A DNA stretch of 64,000 nt from an uncultured cyanobacterium. Lineage in GTDB: Bacteria; Cyanobacteriota; Cyanobacteriia; PCC-6307; Cyanobiaceae. Shown piece after piece: positions 42,983 through 52,799 of the stretch; within the stretch, counting starts at the first letter, position 1, and the number at the start of each line of letters is the position of its first letter. The notes under the pieces were generated by a model. That model did no database searches, was not told the DNA's origin, and saw only the letters and a list, made by a program, of their open reading frames with translations. The translations under genes were made by a program, and so were the position numbers. The stretch lies in the NCBI GenBank assembly GCA_903935205.1, contig CAIZQU010000057.1, positions 49,001 through 113,000 of the forward strand, written 5' to 3'.

Positions 42983-44103
42983 GGCTGCTGAACCACCACC
43001 TGCGGAGGATTTTCCATCGACCCCACCACCTTGAAGCCCTCGCGCAACAGCACGGCTTCCTTGGCGGCTTCCTCACGGTCGGATTGCACCATCTCGGCCA
43101 CCAGCTCCTCCAGGGTGGTGGTGGGGGTCCAGCCCAGCTTCTGGCGAGCACGGGTGGGATCGCCGAGCAGGGTCTCCACTTCAGCGGGGCGGAAATAACG
43201 ACGATCGATGCGCACCACCGTCGCGCCGGTGTCGGCGCGGGCACCGGTTTCTTCAACGCCCTCACCCTGCCAGTGAATGCCGCCCCAACCCAGCTCAGCG
43301 GCGGTGAGTTCGATGAAACGGCGCACCGACTCCTGGCGACCGGTGGCGATCACGAAGTCCTCGGGTGGCCCCTCCTGTTGGAGCATGCGCCATTGCATCT
43401 CGACGTAATCGCGGGCATGGCCCCAATCCCTGAGAGAATCAAGGTTGCCCATGTAGAGGCACTGATCGAGACCGGCATCGATTCGCGCCAGACCGCGAGT
43501 GATCTTGCGGGTGACGAACGTTTCACCACGGCGCGGACTCTCGTGGTTAAAGAGTATTCCGTTGCAGGCATACATGCCGTAGGCCTCACGGTAGTTTACA
43601 GTGATCCAATAAGCATAAAGCTTGGCAACTCCATAGGGGCTGCGAGGATAAAAAGGAGTCGTCTCCCGCTGCGGCACTTCCTGAACCAGTCCGTAAAGTT
43701 CTGAGGTGGAAGCTTGGTAGATGCGGGTTTTGTTAATCAGGCCCAGGATCCTTACTGCTTCAAGAATGCGCAGGGTGCCAAGCGCATCCGAGTTGGCCGT
43801 GTATTCGGGGCTCTCAAAGCTGACAGCAACATGGCTCTGAGCGCCAAGATTATAGATTTCATCCGGCTGGACCTGCTGGATGATGCGAATCAAGTTGGTG
43901 GAATCAGTCAGGTCGCCATAGTGGAGAACAAGCCTTGGATCCTGCTCATGGGGATCCTGATAGAGGTGGTCAATGCGATCGGTGTTAAAGCTGCTGGCAC
44001 GCCTTTTGATGCCATGCACCACATAACCTTTCTCAAGCAGCAGCTCAGTAAGATAACTGCCGTCCTGGCCTGTGATGCCGGTAATCAGGGCTGTTCTCGC
44101 CAT
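42979..44103 (-). CDS. gmd: GDP-mannose 4,6-dehydratase
   Basis: Gmd makes GDP-4-keto-6-deoxy-D-mannose from GDP-mannose, feeding Fcl. The 374 residues start '[20 protein letters not shown]', followed by '[18 protein letters not shown]', '[13 protein letters not shown]', the catalytic '[15 protein letters not shown]' (YxxxK) and '[21 protein letters not shown]', all highly conserved. First gene of the gmd-fcl-galE operon. The N-terminal third uses noticeably more AT-rich codons than fcl and galE. Confidence 0.98.
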   Translation of the reverse strand: MARTALITGITGQDGSYLTELLLEKGYVVHGIKRRASSFNTDRIDHLYQDPHEQDPRLVLHYGDLTDSTNLIRIIQQVQPDEIYNLGAQSHVAVSFESPEYTANSDALGTLRILEAVRILGLINKTRIYQASTSELYGLVQEVPQRETTPFYPRSPYGVAKLYAYWITVNYREAYGMYACNGILFNHESPRRGETFVTRKITRGLARIDAGLDQCLYMGNLDSLRDWGHARDYVEMQWRMLQQEGPPEDFVIATGRQESVRRFIELTAAELGWGGIHWQGEGVEETGARADTGATVVRIDRRYFRPAEVETLLGDPTRARQKLGWTPTTTLEELVAEMVQSDREEAAKEAVLLREGFKVVGSMENPPQVVVQQP

Positions 44104-44281
44104 GGAAAAAGGTGTGGGGGATGCCAGGAGATGGGAGTTGGGAGTTCCAGGTCGGTCGATCCTGGTGACTGAATGCTTGTCTAGCCCAGTCCTTGAAGGG
44201 AAGCTTTCAGCTGGTCAGCTGCATTCTCGCTGATCGAGCCCTGCCCGAGGCAAGGGTGGGGGTGCACCAGGCGGGTTCCAC

Positions 44282-44312
44282 AAAAAATCCCCTCGATCGA
44301 CGGATCGCGGGG
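44282..44312 (-). terminator. Intrinsic terminator downstream of the Bax-inhibitor-like gene
   Basis: Read on the minus strand, CCCC-G-CGATC, a CGTC loop, then GATCG-A-GGGG form a 10-bp stem with one internal mismatch, followed by ATTTTTTG. It lies about 115 bases after the stop at 44426 and separates housekeeping genes from the gmd operon. Confidence 0.82.
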
Positions 44313-44340
44313 ACGGGGATCATGCGCTTGTAGATCCGAG

Positions 44341-44380
44341 CGTCCTGACCAGCATTGAAGCACGGAAGCTGATCAGGACG
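44341..44380. repeat. Long inverted repeat, hairpin before the terminator
   Basis: CGTCCTGACCAGC (44341-44353) pairs with GCTGATCAGGACG (44368-44380); 12 of 13 positions match, around a 14-base loop. It lies 46 bases after the stop of the Bax-inhibitor-like gene and has no T-tract. It may stabilise the 3' end of the transcript or be an operator. Confidence 0.6.
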
Positions 44381-44425
44381 GCTGGACCGAGGGACAGCTG
44401 GCAGAGGCGGCCGCTACGGCGAGCC

Positions 44426-45163
44426 TCAATCGCGCCGGCCACCTCCCTGGAGGGCGATGACCAGACGGAGAATGAAAACAAAGAGGTTGATGTAGGTCAG
44501 GTACATGCCGAGGGCGCCGGCAAGATACTGGTTATCGCTGTATGTGCGAGGCATCGTGTAGAAGTCCACGAAGGCCGCGGCCACGAACAGGACCGTGCCG
44601 AAACCAGCGATCAAGAGTTCAAATCCACCACCTGCAAACAGAGCCGGTGCAAAAATGCTGCCAACGATCTGAATCAACATCGCCACGATGAGGCCCAGCA
44701 GCCCAAGACCCACGGCACCGGCCAGGGCCTGGCCGACGTTGTCACTCATGCGGCGCCCCATGATCGAGGCGGCGATGAAGGTGATGCCCGTGGCCAGGGC
44801 GGCTGTGCCCACCGCGCCGACACCGGCGGCTGAGATGGCGTAGCTCACCAATCCGCTGAGGGTGAAGCCGGTGATCAGGCTGTAGGCGCTGAGCAGGGGC
44901 AGGGCAACAGCGTTATCCCCTTTGTTGGCCACGTTCTGGGCCACGAAGAAGAGGATGAAGTTGCCGATCAGGGCCACCCAGAACAGGGGCATGAACAGGG
45001 CCGGGGAGGAGGCCATCAGCGCCATCCCACCGAGGACGCCGCCGGCAGTGAGGATCATCCCACCGCCCACATAGGGGAGAGCCCGGTTGACCACATTGGG
45101 GCCCACCAGGCGACCGACCTGGGCCTCCCGGATCGCTTGCTGAAAATCGCTGCTGGCCGGCAT
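44426..45163 (-). CDS. Bax inhibitor-1 / YccA family membrane protein
   Basis: 245 residues from the ATG at 45163; an ATG at 45190 would add 9 residues. After a 35-residue soluble N-terminus there are seven hydrophobic helices, the normal BI-1 layout, with 'GRLVGPNVVNRALPYVGGG' before helix 1 and 'DFYTMPRTYSDNQYLAGALGMYLTYINLFVFILRL' region, seen here as 'LGMYLTYINLFVFI', at the C-terminus. BI-1 proteins are pH-sensitive calcium leak channels in some bacteria and interact with FtsH in E. coli (YccA). Role here unknown. Confidence 0.9.
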   Translation of the reverse strand: MPASSDFQQAIREAQVGRLVGPNVVNRALPYVGGGMILTAGGVLGGMALMASSPALFMPLFWVALIGNFILFFVAQNVANKGDNAVALPLLSAYSLITGFTLSGLVSYAISAAGVGAVGTAALATGITFIAASIMGRRMSDNVGQALAGAVGLGLLGLIVAMLIQIVGSIFAPALFAGGGFELLIAGFGTVLFVAAAFVDFYTMPRTYSDNQYLAGALGMYLTYINLFVFILRLVIALQGGGRRD

Positions 45164-45238
45164 GGCGCAGAACCTTGAACTGAGCGTCATCCTGGCAGCC
45201 TCAGCCCATGGCTGTCAGGGCGCTGCGTTCGGATCTCC

Positions 45239-46243
45239 CTATCCAGCCCCCCTGCGCGGGCGTAGGCCGGTGGCGCGGCTGGGATCGGAGGAGCGTGCCT
45301 GTCCATCGCGATCGCGGCGGGCGTAGGCCTGGACCAGACGCTGCACCAGGGGGTGGCGCACCACATCGGCGTCGCTGAACCGGCAAAGGGCCACCCCCTC
45401 GACGCCCTCCAGCACGGCCGCGGCCTCCACCAGGCCGCTGATCTGCCCCGGGGGTAGGTCAATCTGGGTGGTGTCTCCGGTGACCACCATCCGGGAGTTC
45501 TCGCCGATGCGGGTGAGCACCATTCTCATCTGGGCAGAGGTGGTGTTCTGGGCCTCATCCACGATCACAAAGGCATCCGCCAGGGTGCGCCCCCGCATGT
45601 AGGCCAAGGGGGCCACCTCGATGACCCCCTTCTCGAGGAGCTGGACGACCCGCTCCTGGCCCAGCAGGGCATGCAGTCCGTCGTAGAGCGGACGCAGGAA
45701 GGGATCCACTTTCTGCTGCAGGTCGCCGGGAAGGAAGCCAAGCCTCTCCCCCGCCTCAACCGCCGGTCTGGTGAGCACAATCCGCTCGACGCGGCGCTCC
45801 TGCAGGTGGCGGACGGCCTGCACGGTGGCCAGAAAGGTCTTGCCCGTGCCGGCTGGGCCCAGGGCCAGGGTGAGGGGGTGCCCCTCCATGGCCTCCAGGA
45901 AGAACTTCTGCCGCAAGGTGCGGGGCCGCAGCTGGCGACCGTTCCGCTGGACGGCGAGCACATCCCGGCCAAGCCCGGCGTGCTCCTCCAGTCGACCGGT
46001 ATCCAGGGCCGTGAGGGCGGCCTGGATGTCCACCGGCCCGATGGTCTCGCCGCTGCCCCAGAGGGGCTGAAGCGCCTGCACCAGACAGGTGGCCCGCGCG
46101 ACGGTGGCGCTGGTGCCATCAAGGTGAAGATCCGTGCCGCGCAGCACGAGCTGAGCGCCTGTAAGCCGCTCGATCAGGCGCAGGTTTCCCTCCCGCATGC
46201 CAGCCAGAGCCAGGGCTGCTTCGGCGGAGGGGAGGGACACCAT
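45239..46243 (-). CDS. phoH: PhoH-family ATPase
   Basis: 334 residues. The RecD-like ATPase core has Walker A 'LGPAGTGKTFLATV' (about residue 127-140), 'IVLTRPAVEAGERLGFLPGDL', Walker B 'AFVIVDEAQNTTSAQM', and 'TGDTTQIDLP'. This is the standard PhoH pattern; the family is linked to RNA metabolism and phosphate stress. The N-terminal 100 residues hold a KH-like region typical of PhoH/YbeZ. The last about 20 residues are Arg-rich and probably disordered. It lies 14 bases after rpsP. Confidence 0.95.
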   Translation of the reverse strand: MVSLPSAEAALALAGMREGNLRLIERLTGAQLVLRGTDLHLDGTSATVARATCLVQALQPLWGSGETIGPVDIQAALTALDTGRLEEHAGLGRDVLAVQRNGRQLRPRTLRQKFFLEAMEGHPLTLALGPAGTGKTFLATVQAVRHLQERRVERIVLTRPAVEAGERLGFLPGDLQQKVDPFLRPLYDGLHALLGQERVVQLLEKGVIEVAPLAYMRGRTLADAFVIVDEAQNTTSAQMRMVLTRIGENSRMVVTGDTTQIDLPPGQISGLVEAAAVLEGVEGVALCRFSDADVVRHPLVQRLVQAYARRDRDGQARSSDPSRATGLRPRRGAG

Positions 46244-46257
46244 GGGGCCGGGCCCGC

Positions 46258-46719
<462 letters not shown>

Positions 46720-46790
46720 CGTGGCCGTTTCGAATGGTGTCCAATCAGCAACCTTAGCGCCTCGCCTTCCAGCTCCCGTCTCCCGGGCCT

Positions 46791-48272
46791 TCAGAGATCG
46801 CCGAAGCCCTTGCGCCGGCGCGCTGGCGCCTTGGGGGGCCTGGGTGCGGCAGAGGCCCGTCCGCCGGGTGCCGGTCGGCCAGGCACGCCTCCGGGGCCAG
46901 GGAAACCGCCGGGCATGCCGGGAAAACCGCCGCCCATCCCGGGCATTCCGCCCATTCCCGGCAGGCCGCCGCCGCGGGTCATCTGCTGCATGAAGCCGCG
47001 CATCTTCTGGAAGTCGGCCAGCACCTTGTCGACCTCGGCCGGGCTGTGACCGCTGCCGGCCGCGATCCGCCGCCGCCGCGATGGCTGGGACGCCAGAAGT
47101 TCGGGCTGGCGCCGCTCGGCCTCGGTCATCGAGCTGATCATCGCCTCGATCCGCTTGAGCTGGGCCTCGCCCTGCTTGAGCATGCCGTCATCGAGCTTGT
47201 TCATGCCGGGGATCAGCTTCATCAGCCCACCCAGGGAGCCCATGCGCTTGATCAAGCGCATCTGCTGCACAAAGTCGGAGAAATCGAAGCTGGCTTCCTG
47301 CAGCTTCTGCTGCATGCGAGCCACGTCGGCCAGCTCCACCTCCTTCTGGGCCTTCTCCACCAGGGTGAGCACATCGCCCATTCCCAGAATGCGGCTGGCC
47401 ATCCGTTCGGGATGGAAGGGCTGCAGCGCTTCCACCTTCTCGCCGGTGCCGATGAACTTGATCGGCGCACCGCTCACCTTGCGGATCGACAGGGCAGCCC
47501 CACCACGGGAATCACCATCGAGCTTGGTGAGCACGGCACCGGTGATCCCCACCTGCTCGTGGAAGGCGCGAGTGAGTTCGGCGGCCTCCTGACCGATCAT
47601 CGAATCGACCACCAGCAAGACCTCATCGGGCTGGCAGGCCTGCCGGATCCGCACCATCTCCTCCATCATCGATTGATCGATCTGGAGACGGCCGGCGGTA
47701 TCCACCAGAACGGTGTCGAAGCCCTCAGCCCTGGCCTTGGCGATGCCCGCCGCGGCGATCGCTTCGGGGGCGGCTTCGGTGCCGAGGCTGAACACCTCAA
47801 CCCCGATCTGACCGCCGAGGGTCTTCAGCTGCTCGATGGCGGCAGGCCGGTAGACGTCGGCCCCCACCAGCAGGGGCTTCCGTCCCTGCTCCTTGAGATG
47901 GAGCCCGAGTTTGGCGGTGGCGGTGGTCTTGCCGGCGCCCTGCAGGCCTGCCATCAACACCACCGAGGGCTGGCCGGGCTGCCCACCGGCCGCCAGCGGC
48001 GCGTTTTCGCCGCCCATGGTGTCGACCAGCTGCTCATGCACGAGCTGGATGAACTTCTGATCGGGGCTGATGCCGCGCACCACCTCCGCACCGACCGCCT
48101 TGCGCCGCACCTCGTCGACGAAGTCCCTGACCACCGGCAGGCTGACATCGGCTTCGAGCAGGGCCCGCCGCACCTGCTTCAACGCCCCTTCAACGTTGGT
48201 CTCAGAGATCGAGGCCTGGCCCCGCAGACCCTTGACCGCGTCCTCAAAACGCTGGGAAAGCTCATCGAACAT
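46791..48272 (-). CDS. ffh: Signal recognition particle protein Ffh
   Basis: Ffh binds signal sequences on ribosomes and hands them to FtsY at the membrane. The 493 residues show the N domain, the GTPase with '[16 protein letters not shown]' (P-loop, about residue 109-124), '[11 protein letters not shown]', '[14 protein letters not shown]', and the Met-rich M domain ('[23 protein letters not shown]' region). The C-terminus ends in a Gly/Pro/Met-rich tail ('[14 protein letters not shown]') and a basic end, longer than in E. coli Ffh. Upstream ftn2 is 29 bases away. Confidence 0.98.
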   Translation of the reverse strand: MFDELSQRFEDAVKGLRGQASISETNVEGALKQVRRALLEADVSLPVVRDFVDEVRRKAVGAEVVRGISPDQKFIQLVHEQLVDTMGGENAPLAAGGQPGQPSVVLMAGLQGAGKTTATAKLGLHLKEQGRKPLLVGADVYRPAAIEQLKTLGGQIGVEVFSLGTEAAPEAIAAAGIAKARAEGFDTVLVDTAGRLQIDQSMMEEMVRIRQACQPDEVLLVVDSMIGQEAAELTRAFHEQVGITGAVLTKLDGDSRGGAALSIRKVSGAPIKFIGTGEKVEALQPFHPERMASRILGMGDVLTLVEKAQKEVELADVARMQQKLQEASFDFSDFVQQMRLIKRMGSLGGLMKLIPGMNKLDDGMLKQGEAQLKRIEAMISSMTEAERRQPELLASQPSRRRRIAAGSGHSPAEVDKVLADFQKMRGFMQQMTRGGGLPGMGGMPGMGGGFPGMPGGFPGPGGVPGRPAPGGRASAAPRPPKAPARRRKGFGDL

Positions 48273-48301
48273 GGGAGTGTGCCGCTCGGGAGGGGAAGGG
48301 A

Positions 48302-50467
48302 TCAGCGGGCCGGCCGGGTGGCGGCCAGGCGCCAGGTGTCGCCATCACGTCCAAATACATAAACATTGCGCAGGCTGGTTGGAGCGGTGCGATCGATCAC
48401 CCGACCCGTGCCGTCCCGGGTGCTGTCGGTGTAGGCGAGGTCGGCCAGGAGGGAGATCCGCCGGGGTGAGCGCTCCTGGATCGCCACCGAACGGACCTGA
48501 ACCTCGATGGCCTGGACCCGCCCCCGGCTTCTGTCCAGGGCACGCTGTTGTTCGAGTTGACGCAGCAGACCCTGCCGCGCCAGCCGATCCAGGCGTTCCG
48601 GCGGGGCCGCCCCCGACAGCACGGTGGCCTTGGCCTGCAGCCAGCTTTCCAGCAGCTGCCTGAGCTGGTCTGCGGATGGTTCGGCCGCGCTGAGGGGGAG
48701 GACGCCGCTGCCGCCGTCGATCGCCGGGCTGGCCGGCCTGGGGACGCCCGTGACCACCGGCTGTGGGGACGGAGCAGCGGGGGCCGGGGTGGACGAGGCT
48801 GGGCCCCCTGGGGCCAGGCGGGTGGTGGCGCTGACCGTCGCGGCCGGAGGTTGACGGGGCTGGGAGCGCATCAGCCAGGCGCTGCTGCCGACCAGCAGGG
48901 CCAGGGCCCCGGCCGCCGCCAGGGCCGCAGCCCGGGGGCTTGGATGGCCGCCACTCCAGCTTCCGGGCCAGGGGAAGCCCAGGGATACCGGCTCCTCCGG
49001 GTCAGCGGTCACCGCCGGCCTCCTTCCGGGGTCGGCGGCCCGTCGGGACCGGCGCTCCGCCAGGGCCATTCCAGGGGCTATGGGACCAGGGTCGCGCTCA
49101 CCGATGCCGGCGCCGATGCTTGCCTCCAAACCGGAGCCGAAGCCCTCGAAGGGGTCGGTCAGGCCGCTGAACTCGGAACCGGAGAGCAGGCTCCCCGGCG
49201 CTGGCCATGGGGTGGCCAACGGGCCGCTGTCGACGGGATCGCTCACCGGTGCGGAGCTGGGGAAGCTGCGGCCACTGCGGCGATCCTCCCGTTCGACCCA
49301 GGCCAGCACATCCCGGTCGCTGAAGTAGGCCTCCAGGTCGGGATCGGCGTCCAGATCCCTGTAACCCGGCAGCACATCGCGGGCCAACCAATCGCGGCAC
49401 CAGGCACAGACCTGGGCCAGGGGCTCGTCGCTCTGAAGCTCCGCCCATTGGCGCAACTCCGGGCTGGCACCACGGCTGAAGCGCTCGGTAGCCCCCTCCA
49501 CATCGCCGAGCAGCAGATCGAGGTTGGCCAGGAGCGGCTCGATGCCTTCGCGACCGCTGTTGGCCAGTTGCTGACGGGCTGCGGCGATCCGCTCCGGTTT
49601 GCGCTGGGCGAATCCCGAGGCGGTGAGGGTGATGGTGCCGAGGAAGGCAGCGGCGGACGAACCCTCGCTGCCCCAGCGCTGGAACAGATCGAGCTGCTCC
49701 TGCACGGTGAGATAGCTGCGCATCTGCCTGAAGAAGGTCTGGAAGTCCTCCTGGGCAAAGCCCGCGTCGCGATCGCCCTCCAGTCCCCCTCGCCGTTGGA
49801 CCAGTTGTTCCAGCAGGGCCAGCCCCTCCTGCCGCTCCCGGCTGGCGGCGGGATCGCGGCTGAGCAGATCGAGCACCCGGAAGGGGGTCAGGGCGTCGAG
49901 TTCGGCGTGGATCCGTTCCCGCAGCTGCGGCAGCTGGCCCATGCGCTGGAGCAGCTGCAACCCCTGCTGCAGGGTGCGGGCCGCCAGCTCGTAGTGACGC
50001 CCATGGCTCTGGTCTGCGGCCGCGGCCAGGGCGGCCTCGCCGGCCACCAGGGTCAGATCCGCCTCGCGGCTGCTGCCCAGCGCCGGGGCTTGGGGGGGCT
50101 GAAGGGCCCGGCAAGCCATCTGGAAGGCCTCAAGCGGCTGGCCGGCCTCAAGCAACAGCAGCAGGCCCGCCACCTCCCGGCTGGAGGGGACCTCCAGGGC
50201 CGGCAGCAGCGGCTCGGCGGCGGCGGCGAGGGCGGTGAGGTCGGATTCGTAGGACTGGCGCCGGACGGGATCGCTGAGCAGATCGGCGCTGGCCCGCAAC
50301 AGGTCGGCGCGGGCCTGGAGGGTTTCAACGGTGAAGCCCTGCTCGGGGGCACGGTCCAGCCGCAACTGGAGTTGGCGGAGCACGGTCTGGGCGTCGGTCG
50401 CCGGACTCACGCCCAGCAGCCGGAAGTGGTCGAGCGGCAGGTCCAACCGTTGTTGACAACGAGGCAC
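48302..50467 (-). CDS. ftn2: Cell division protein Ftn2 (ZipN/ARC6)
   Basis: Ftn2 anchors FtsZ at the cyanobacterial division site and is the ancestor of plastid ARC6. The GTG at 50467 gives 721 residues. It starts with a degenerate J-like domain ('LPLDHFRLLGVSPATDAQTV', 'LRASADLLSDPVRRQSYESDL'), continues with a helical repeat region (about 90-380), a Ser/Pro/Gly-rich linker, one membrane helix ('AAALAAAGALALLVGSSAWL', about 525-545), and ends with the extracytoplasmic IMS domain ('LLESWLQAKATVLSG' to 'VYVFGRDGDTWRLAATRP'). Divergent from pdhA across 69 bases. Confidence 0.93.
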   Translation of the reverse strand: MPRCQQRLDLPLDHFRLLGVSPATDAQTVLRQLQLRLDRAPEQGFTVETLQARADLLRASADLLSDPVRRQSYESDLTALAAAAEPLLPALEVPSSREVAGLLLLLEAGQPLEAFQMACRALQPPQAPALGSSREADLTLVAGEAALAAAADQSHGRHYELAARTLQQGLQLLQRMGQLPQLRERIHAELDALTPFRVLDLLSRDPAASRERQEGLALLEQLVQRRGGLEGDRDAGFAQEDFQTFFRQMRSYLTVQEQLDLFQRWGSEGSSAAAFLGTITLTASGFAQRKPERIAAARQQLANSGREGIEPLLANLDLLLGDVEGATERFSRGASPELRQWAELQSDEPLAQVCAWCRDWLARDVLPGYRDLDADPDLEAYFSDRDVLAWVEREDRRSGRSFPSSAPVSDPVDSGPLATPWPAPGSLLSGSEFSGLTDPFEGFGSGLEASIGAGIGERDPGPIAPGMALAERRSRRAADPGRRPAVTADPEEPVSLGFPWPGSWSGGHPSPRAAALAAAGALALLVGSSAWLMRSQPRQPPAATVSATTRLAPGGPASSTPAPAAPSPQPVVTGVPRPASPAIDGGSGVLPLSAAEPSADQLRQLLESWLQAKATVLSGAAPPERLDRLARQGLLRQLEQQRALDRSRGRVQAIEVQVRSVAIQERSPRRISLLADLAYTDSTRDGTGRVIDRTAPTSLRNVYVFGRDGDTWRLAATRPAR

Positions 50468-50536
50468 GGACTGTAGTCATAGGCAGCGGTTTTGACCGCC
50501 CGGCGGTGACGGACCCCGTACAGTCATTCGATCGCT

Positions 50537-51661
50537 ATGCCCATGCCGACGGCCATGACCCAGGAACTGACGGCTGCCCTGGACCTTCGCGCCGCCACCG
50601 GCGAGCCTGGCGGAGCTGAGGCTGCCGGCAGCCATGCCGAGCGGCTCCAGGCCCTGTACCCGGCCGAGCGGGCCCAGGTGACGCGGGAGCAGGGTCTGCT
50701 GCTCTATCGGGACATGAACCTGGGCCGGCGCTTCGAGGACAAGTGCGCCGAGATGTACTACCGGGGCAAGATGTTTGGCTTTGTCCACCTCTACAACGGC
50801 CAGGAGGCGGTCAGCAGCGGCGTGATCAGGGCGATGCGCCTCCAGCACGACTGGTTCTGCAGCACCTACCGCGATCATGTCCACGCTCTCAGCTGCGGCG
50901 TGCCGGCCCGGGAGGTGATGAGTGAGCTTTTCGGCAAGGCCACGGGCTGCAGCAAGGGGAGGGGTGGATCGATGCACCTCTTCTCTCGCGAGCACCACCT
51001 GCTTGGCGGCTATGCCTTCATCGGTGAGGGCATTCCCGTGGCTCTCGGGGCTGCCTTCAGCAGCCGCTATAAGCGCGAAGCCCTCGGCCAGGCCGACAGC
51101 GACTCAGTGACCGCAGCATTCTTCGGGGATGGCACCTGCAACGTTGGTCAGTTTTTCGAATGCCTGAATATGGCGGCTCTCTGGAAGTTGCCGATTCTGT
51201 TCGTAGTTGAGAACAACAAATGGGCGATCGGCATGGATCACAACCGTGCCACCAGTGATCCTGAGATCTGGCGCAAGGCGGCTGCCTTCGGGATGGCAGG
51301 AGAGGAGGTGGATGGTATGGACGTGCTAGCGGTGCGGGCGGCGGCGGAACGGGCGATCGCCCGAGCCAGGGCCGGCGAGGGGCCGACGCTGCTGGAGTGC
51401 CTCACCTACCGTTTCCGCGGCCATTCCCTGGCTGACCCCGATGAACTCCGCGCGGCCGCCGAGAAGGAGTTCTGGGCCCAGCGCGATCCGATCAAGCGTC
51501 TCGCCGCTGACCTGATCGAAGCCAATCTGGCCAGCGAAACCGACCTGCGGGAGATCGAGAAGGAGGTGGATGCGGAGATCGCCGATTGCGTCAGCTTCGC
51601 CCTGGCGGCCCCCGAGCCCGATGGCAGCGAGCTGACCCGCTTCATCTGGGCCGACGACTGA
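50537..51661 (+). CDS. pdhA: Pyruvate dehydrogenase E1 component, alpha subunit
   Basis: With the beta subunit, it decarboxylates pyruvate using thiamine diphosphate. The 374 residues include '[20 protein letters not shown]', '[15 protein letters not shown]', '[10 protein letters not shown]', 'GRGGSMHLF', and the TPP/Mg motif '[14 protein letters not shown]' ending in '[11 protein letters not shown]', followed by '[15 protein letters not shown]'. An ATG at 50555 is possible. The first about 40 residues are variable. It converges with the sigma factor gene, only 5 bases between the stops, with no obvious terminator between. Confidence 0.97.
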   Translation: MPMPTAMTQELTAALDLRAATGEPGGAEAAGSHAERLQALYPAERAQVTREQGLLLYRDMNLGRRFEDKCAEMYYRGKMFGFVHLYNGQEAVSSGVIRAMRLQHDWFCSTYRDHVHALSCGVPAREVMSELFGKATGCSKGRGGSMHLFSREHHLLGGYAFIGEGIPVALGAAFSSRYKREALGQADSDSVTAAFFGDGTCNVGQFFECLNMAALWKLPILFVVENNKWAIGMDHNRATSDPEIWRKAAAFGMAGEEVDGMDVLAVRAAAERAIARARAGEGPTLLECLTYRFRGHSLADPDELRAAAEKEFWAQRDPIKRLAADLIEANLASETDLREIEKEVDAEIADCVSFALAAPEPDGSELTRFIWADD

Positions 51662-51666
51662 GGGGC

Positions 51667-52593
51667 TCACATCCCGGTCGTCTGTCGGCGCGTGAGGTTG
51701 CGGAGCTTGCGCAGGGCCTTGAGCTCCACCTGGCGCACCCGTTCCCGCGACACCGACAGCTGGCGGCCGATCTCAGCGAGGGTGTGGCGTTCCTGGCCGT
51801 AGAGGCCGAAACGCATGGCCAGCACCTCCCGTTCCTGCTCGGTGAGGTGGCCCAGCCATTGGCTGAGCTGCTCCTGGTGGATGCCACGCTCCACCTGATC
51901 GAGGGGCTCTTCGATGCGTCCATCGGCGATCAGGTCGCCGAGATAGCTGCGGCCCTCCTCGGCATTGATCGGCGCGTCGAGGCTGGAGGTGGTGAGCGAC
52001 TGACGCAGCAGGGAATCCAGCTCCTCGAGGGGCATGGACAGGGCCTCGGCGATCTCCTGGCGGCTGGGCATGGCTCCTAACTTGTGGGCCAGATCAAGGC
52101 TCACCTTGCGGATGGTGCTGAGCCGCTCGCTGAGATGGACCGGCAGCCGGATCGTGCGGCTCTGACAGGCGATGGCACGGGTCATGCTCTGGCGGATCCA
52201 CCAGAAGGCATAGGTGGAAAATTTGTAGCCACGGGTGGGGTCGAACTTCTCCACGGCCCGCTCGAGGCCCAGGGAGCCCTCCTGGATCAGGTCGAGCAGC
52301 TCCAGCCCCTTGCCCTGATATTTCTTGGCGACGCTGACCACCAATCGCAGGTTTGCCCGAAGCATCCGCTCCTTGGCACGCCGTCCGACGCGGATCAGCT
52401 TGCGCTCCTGGACCGTGTAGTCATCGCGGTGCTGATCGAGCAGCTTCATCATGGTCTGGACCTGGTTGCCCAGCTCGATTTCCTCGGCGGGGGTGAGCAG
52501 CGGTTCGCGGCCGATGGTGCTGAGGTACCAGGTCATCGCGTCGCCGCCACGCCTCCCGGAGCTATCGCTGGCGCTGACGGAGGAAGCGGTCAT
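51667..52593 (-). CDS. RNA polymerase sigma factor, sigma-70 group 2
   Basis: 308 residues. Region 1.2 is 'YLSTIGREPLLTPAEEIELG'; region 2 has 'LRLVVSVAKKYQGKGLELLDLIQEG' and 'YKFSTYAFWWIRQSMTRAI', near-identical to the principal sigma RpoD in -10 recognition; region 3 has 'LPVHLSERLSTIRKV'; region 4.2 is 'TLAEIGRQLSVSRERVRQVELKALRKLR'. It lacks the long region 1.1 of RpoD, which places it in the non-essential group 2 that cyanobacteria carry in several copies. Such factors respond to light, nutrients or stress. A distinctive AT-rich promoter region lies upstream. Confidence 0.93.
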   Translation of the reverse strand: MTASSVSASDSSGRRGGDAMTWYLSTIGREPLLTPAEEIELGNQVQTMMKLLDQHRDDYTVQERKLIRVGRRAKERMLRANLRLVVSVAKKYQGKGLELLDLIQEGSLGLERAVEKFDPTRGYKFSTYAFWWIRQSMTRAIACQSRTIRLPVHLSERLSTIRKVSLDLAHKLGAMPSRQEIAEALSMPLEELDSLLRQSLTTSSLDAPINAEEGRSYLGDLIADGRIEEPLDQVERGIHQEQLSQWLGHLTEQEREVLAMRFGLYGQERHTLAEIGRQLSVSRERVRQVELKALRKLRNLTRRQTTGM

Positions 52594-52799
52594 AAACGCC
52601 GAAAAAAGTGTATTGACTATCGGGCATGCTGCAGAGCGCAGCGGTCTTTTTCAGATTGCCTACAGATTTCCCTTGCCTTTCCATACAAGTTTTCGGCTAT
52701 TGACTAGTTTTGCGCCGCCAGCGTTGCGTTCTCCTGATCTTGTTTGGGAATCAGGCTGACGCGCTGTGTGCAACCGCACCGATCGGCTTGGGGCAGGTT
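52594..52799. promoter_or_regulatory. AT-rich promoter region of the sigma factor gene with a repeated 9-mer
   Basis: This 206-base gap is clearly more AT-rich than its surroundings. TATTGACTA occurs twice, at 52611-52619 and 52698-52706 (TAGTCAATA on the coding minus strand), 87 bases apart. The proximal copy ends 18 bases before the ATG. These could be regulator sites or -35/-10-like elements. No clear single promoter can be chosen. Confidence 0.45.

Larger units (their letters stand above)
44104..44425. other. Intergenic region: gmd promoter and terminators of the ftn2-to-Bax-inhibitor run
   Basis: 322 bases with no supported gene. The left part must hold the gmd promoter; a TAGACA at about 44179-44184 (minus-strand reading) could be a -10 box, weakly. 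The right part contains two hairpins described separately, which end transcripts coming from the Bax-inhibitor-like gene. Confidence 0.5.

Noticed and set aside
44181..44363. 60-codon minus-strand frame between gmd and the Bax-inhibitor-like gene
   Set aside because: It runs through the intrinsic terminator and has no motif or ribosome site.
48548..50476. 642-codon + strand frame opposite ftn2
   Set aside because: Antisense shadow; no domain, biased composition, and ftn2 has clear family structure.
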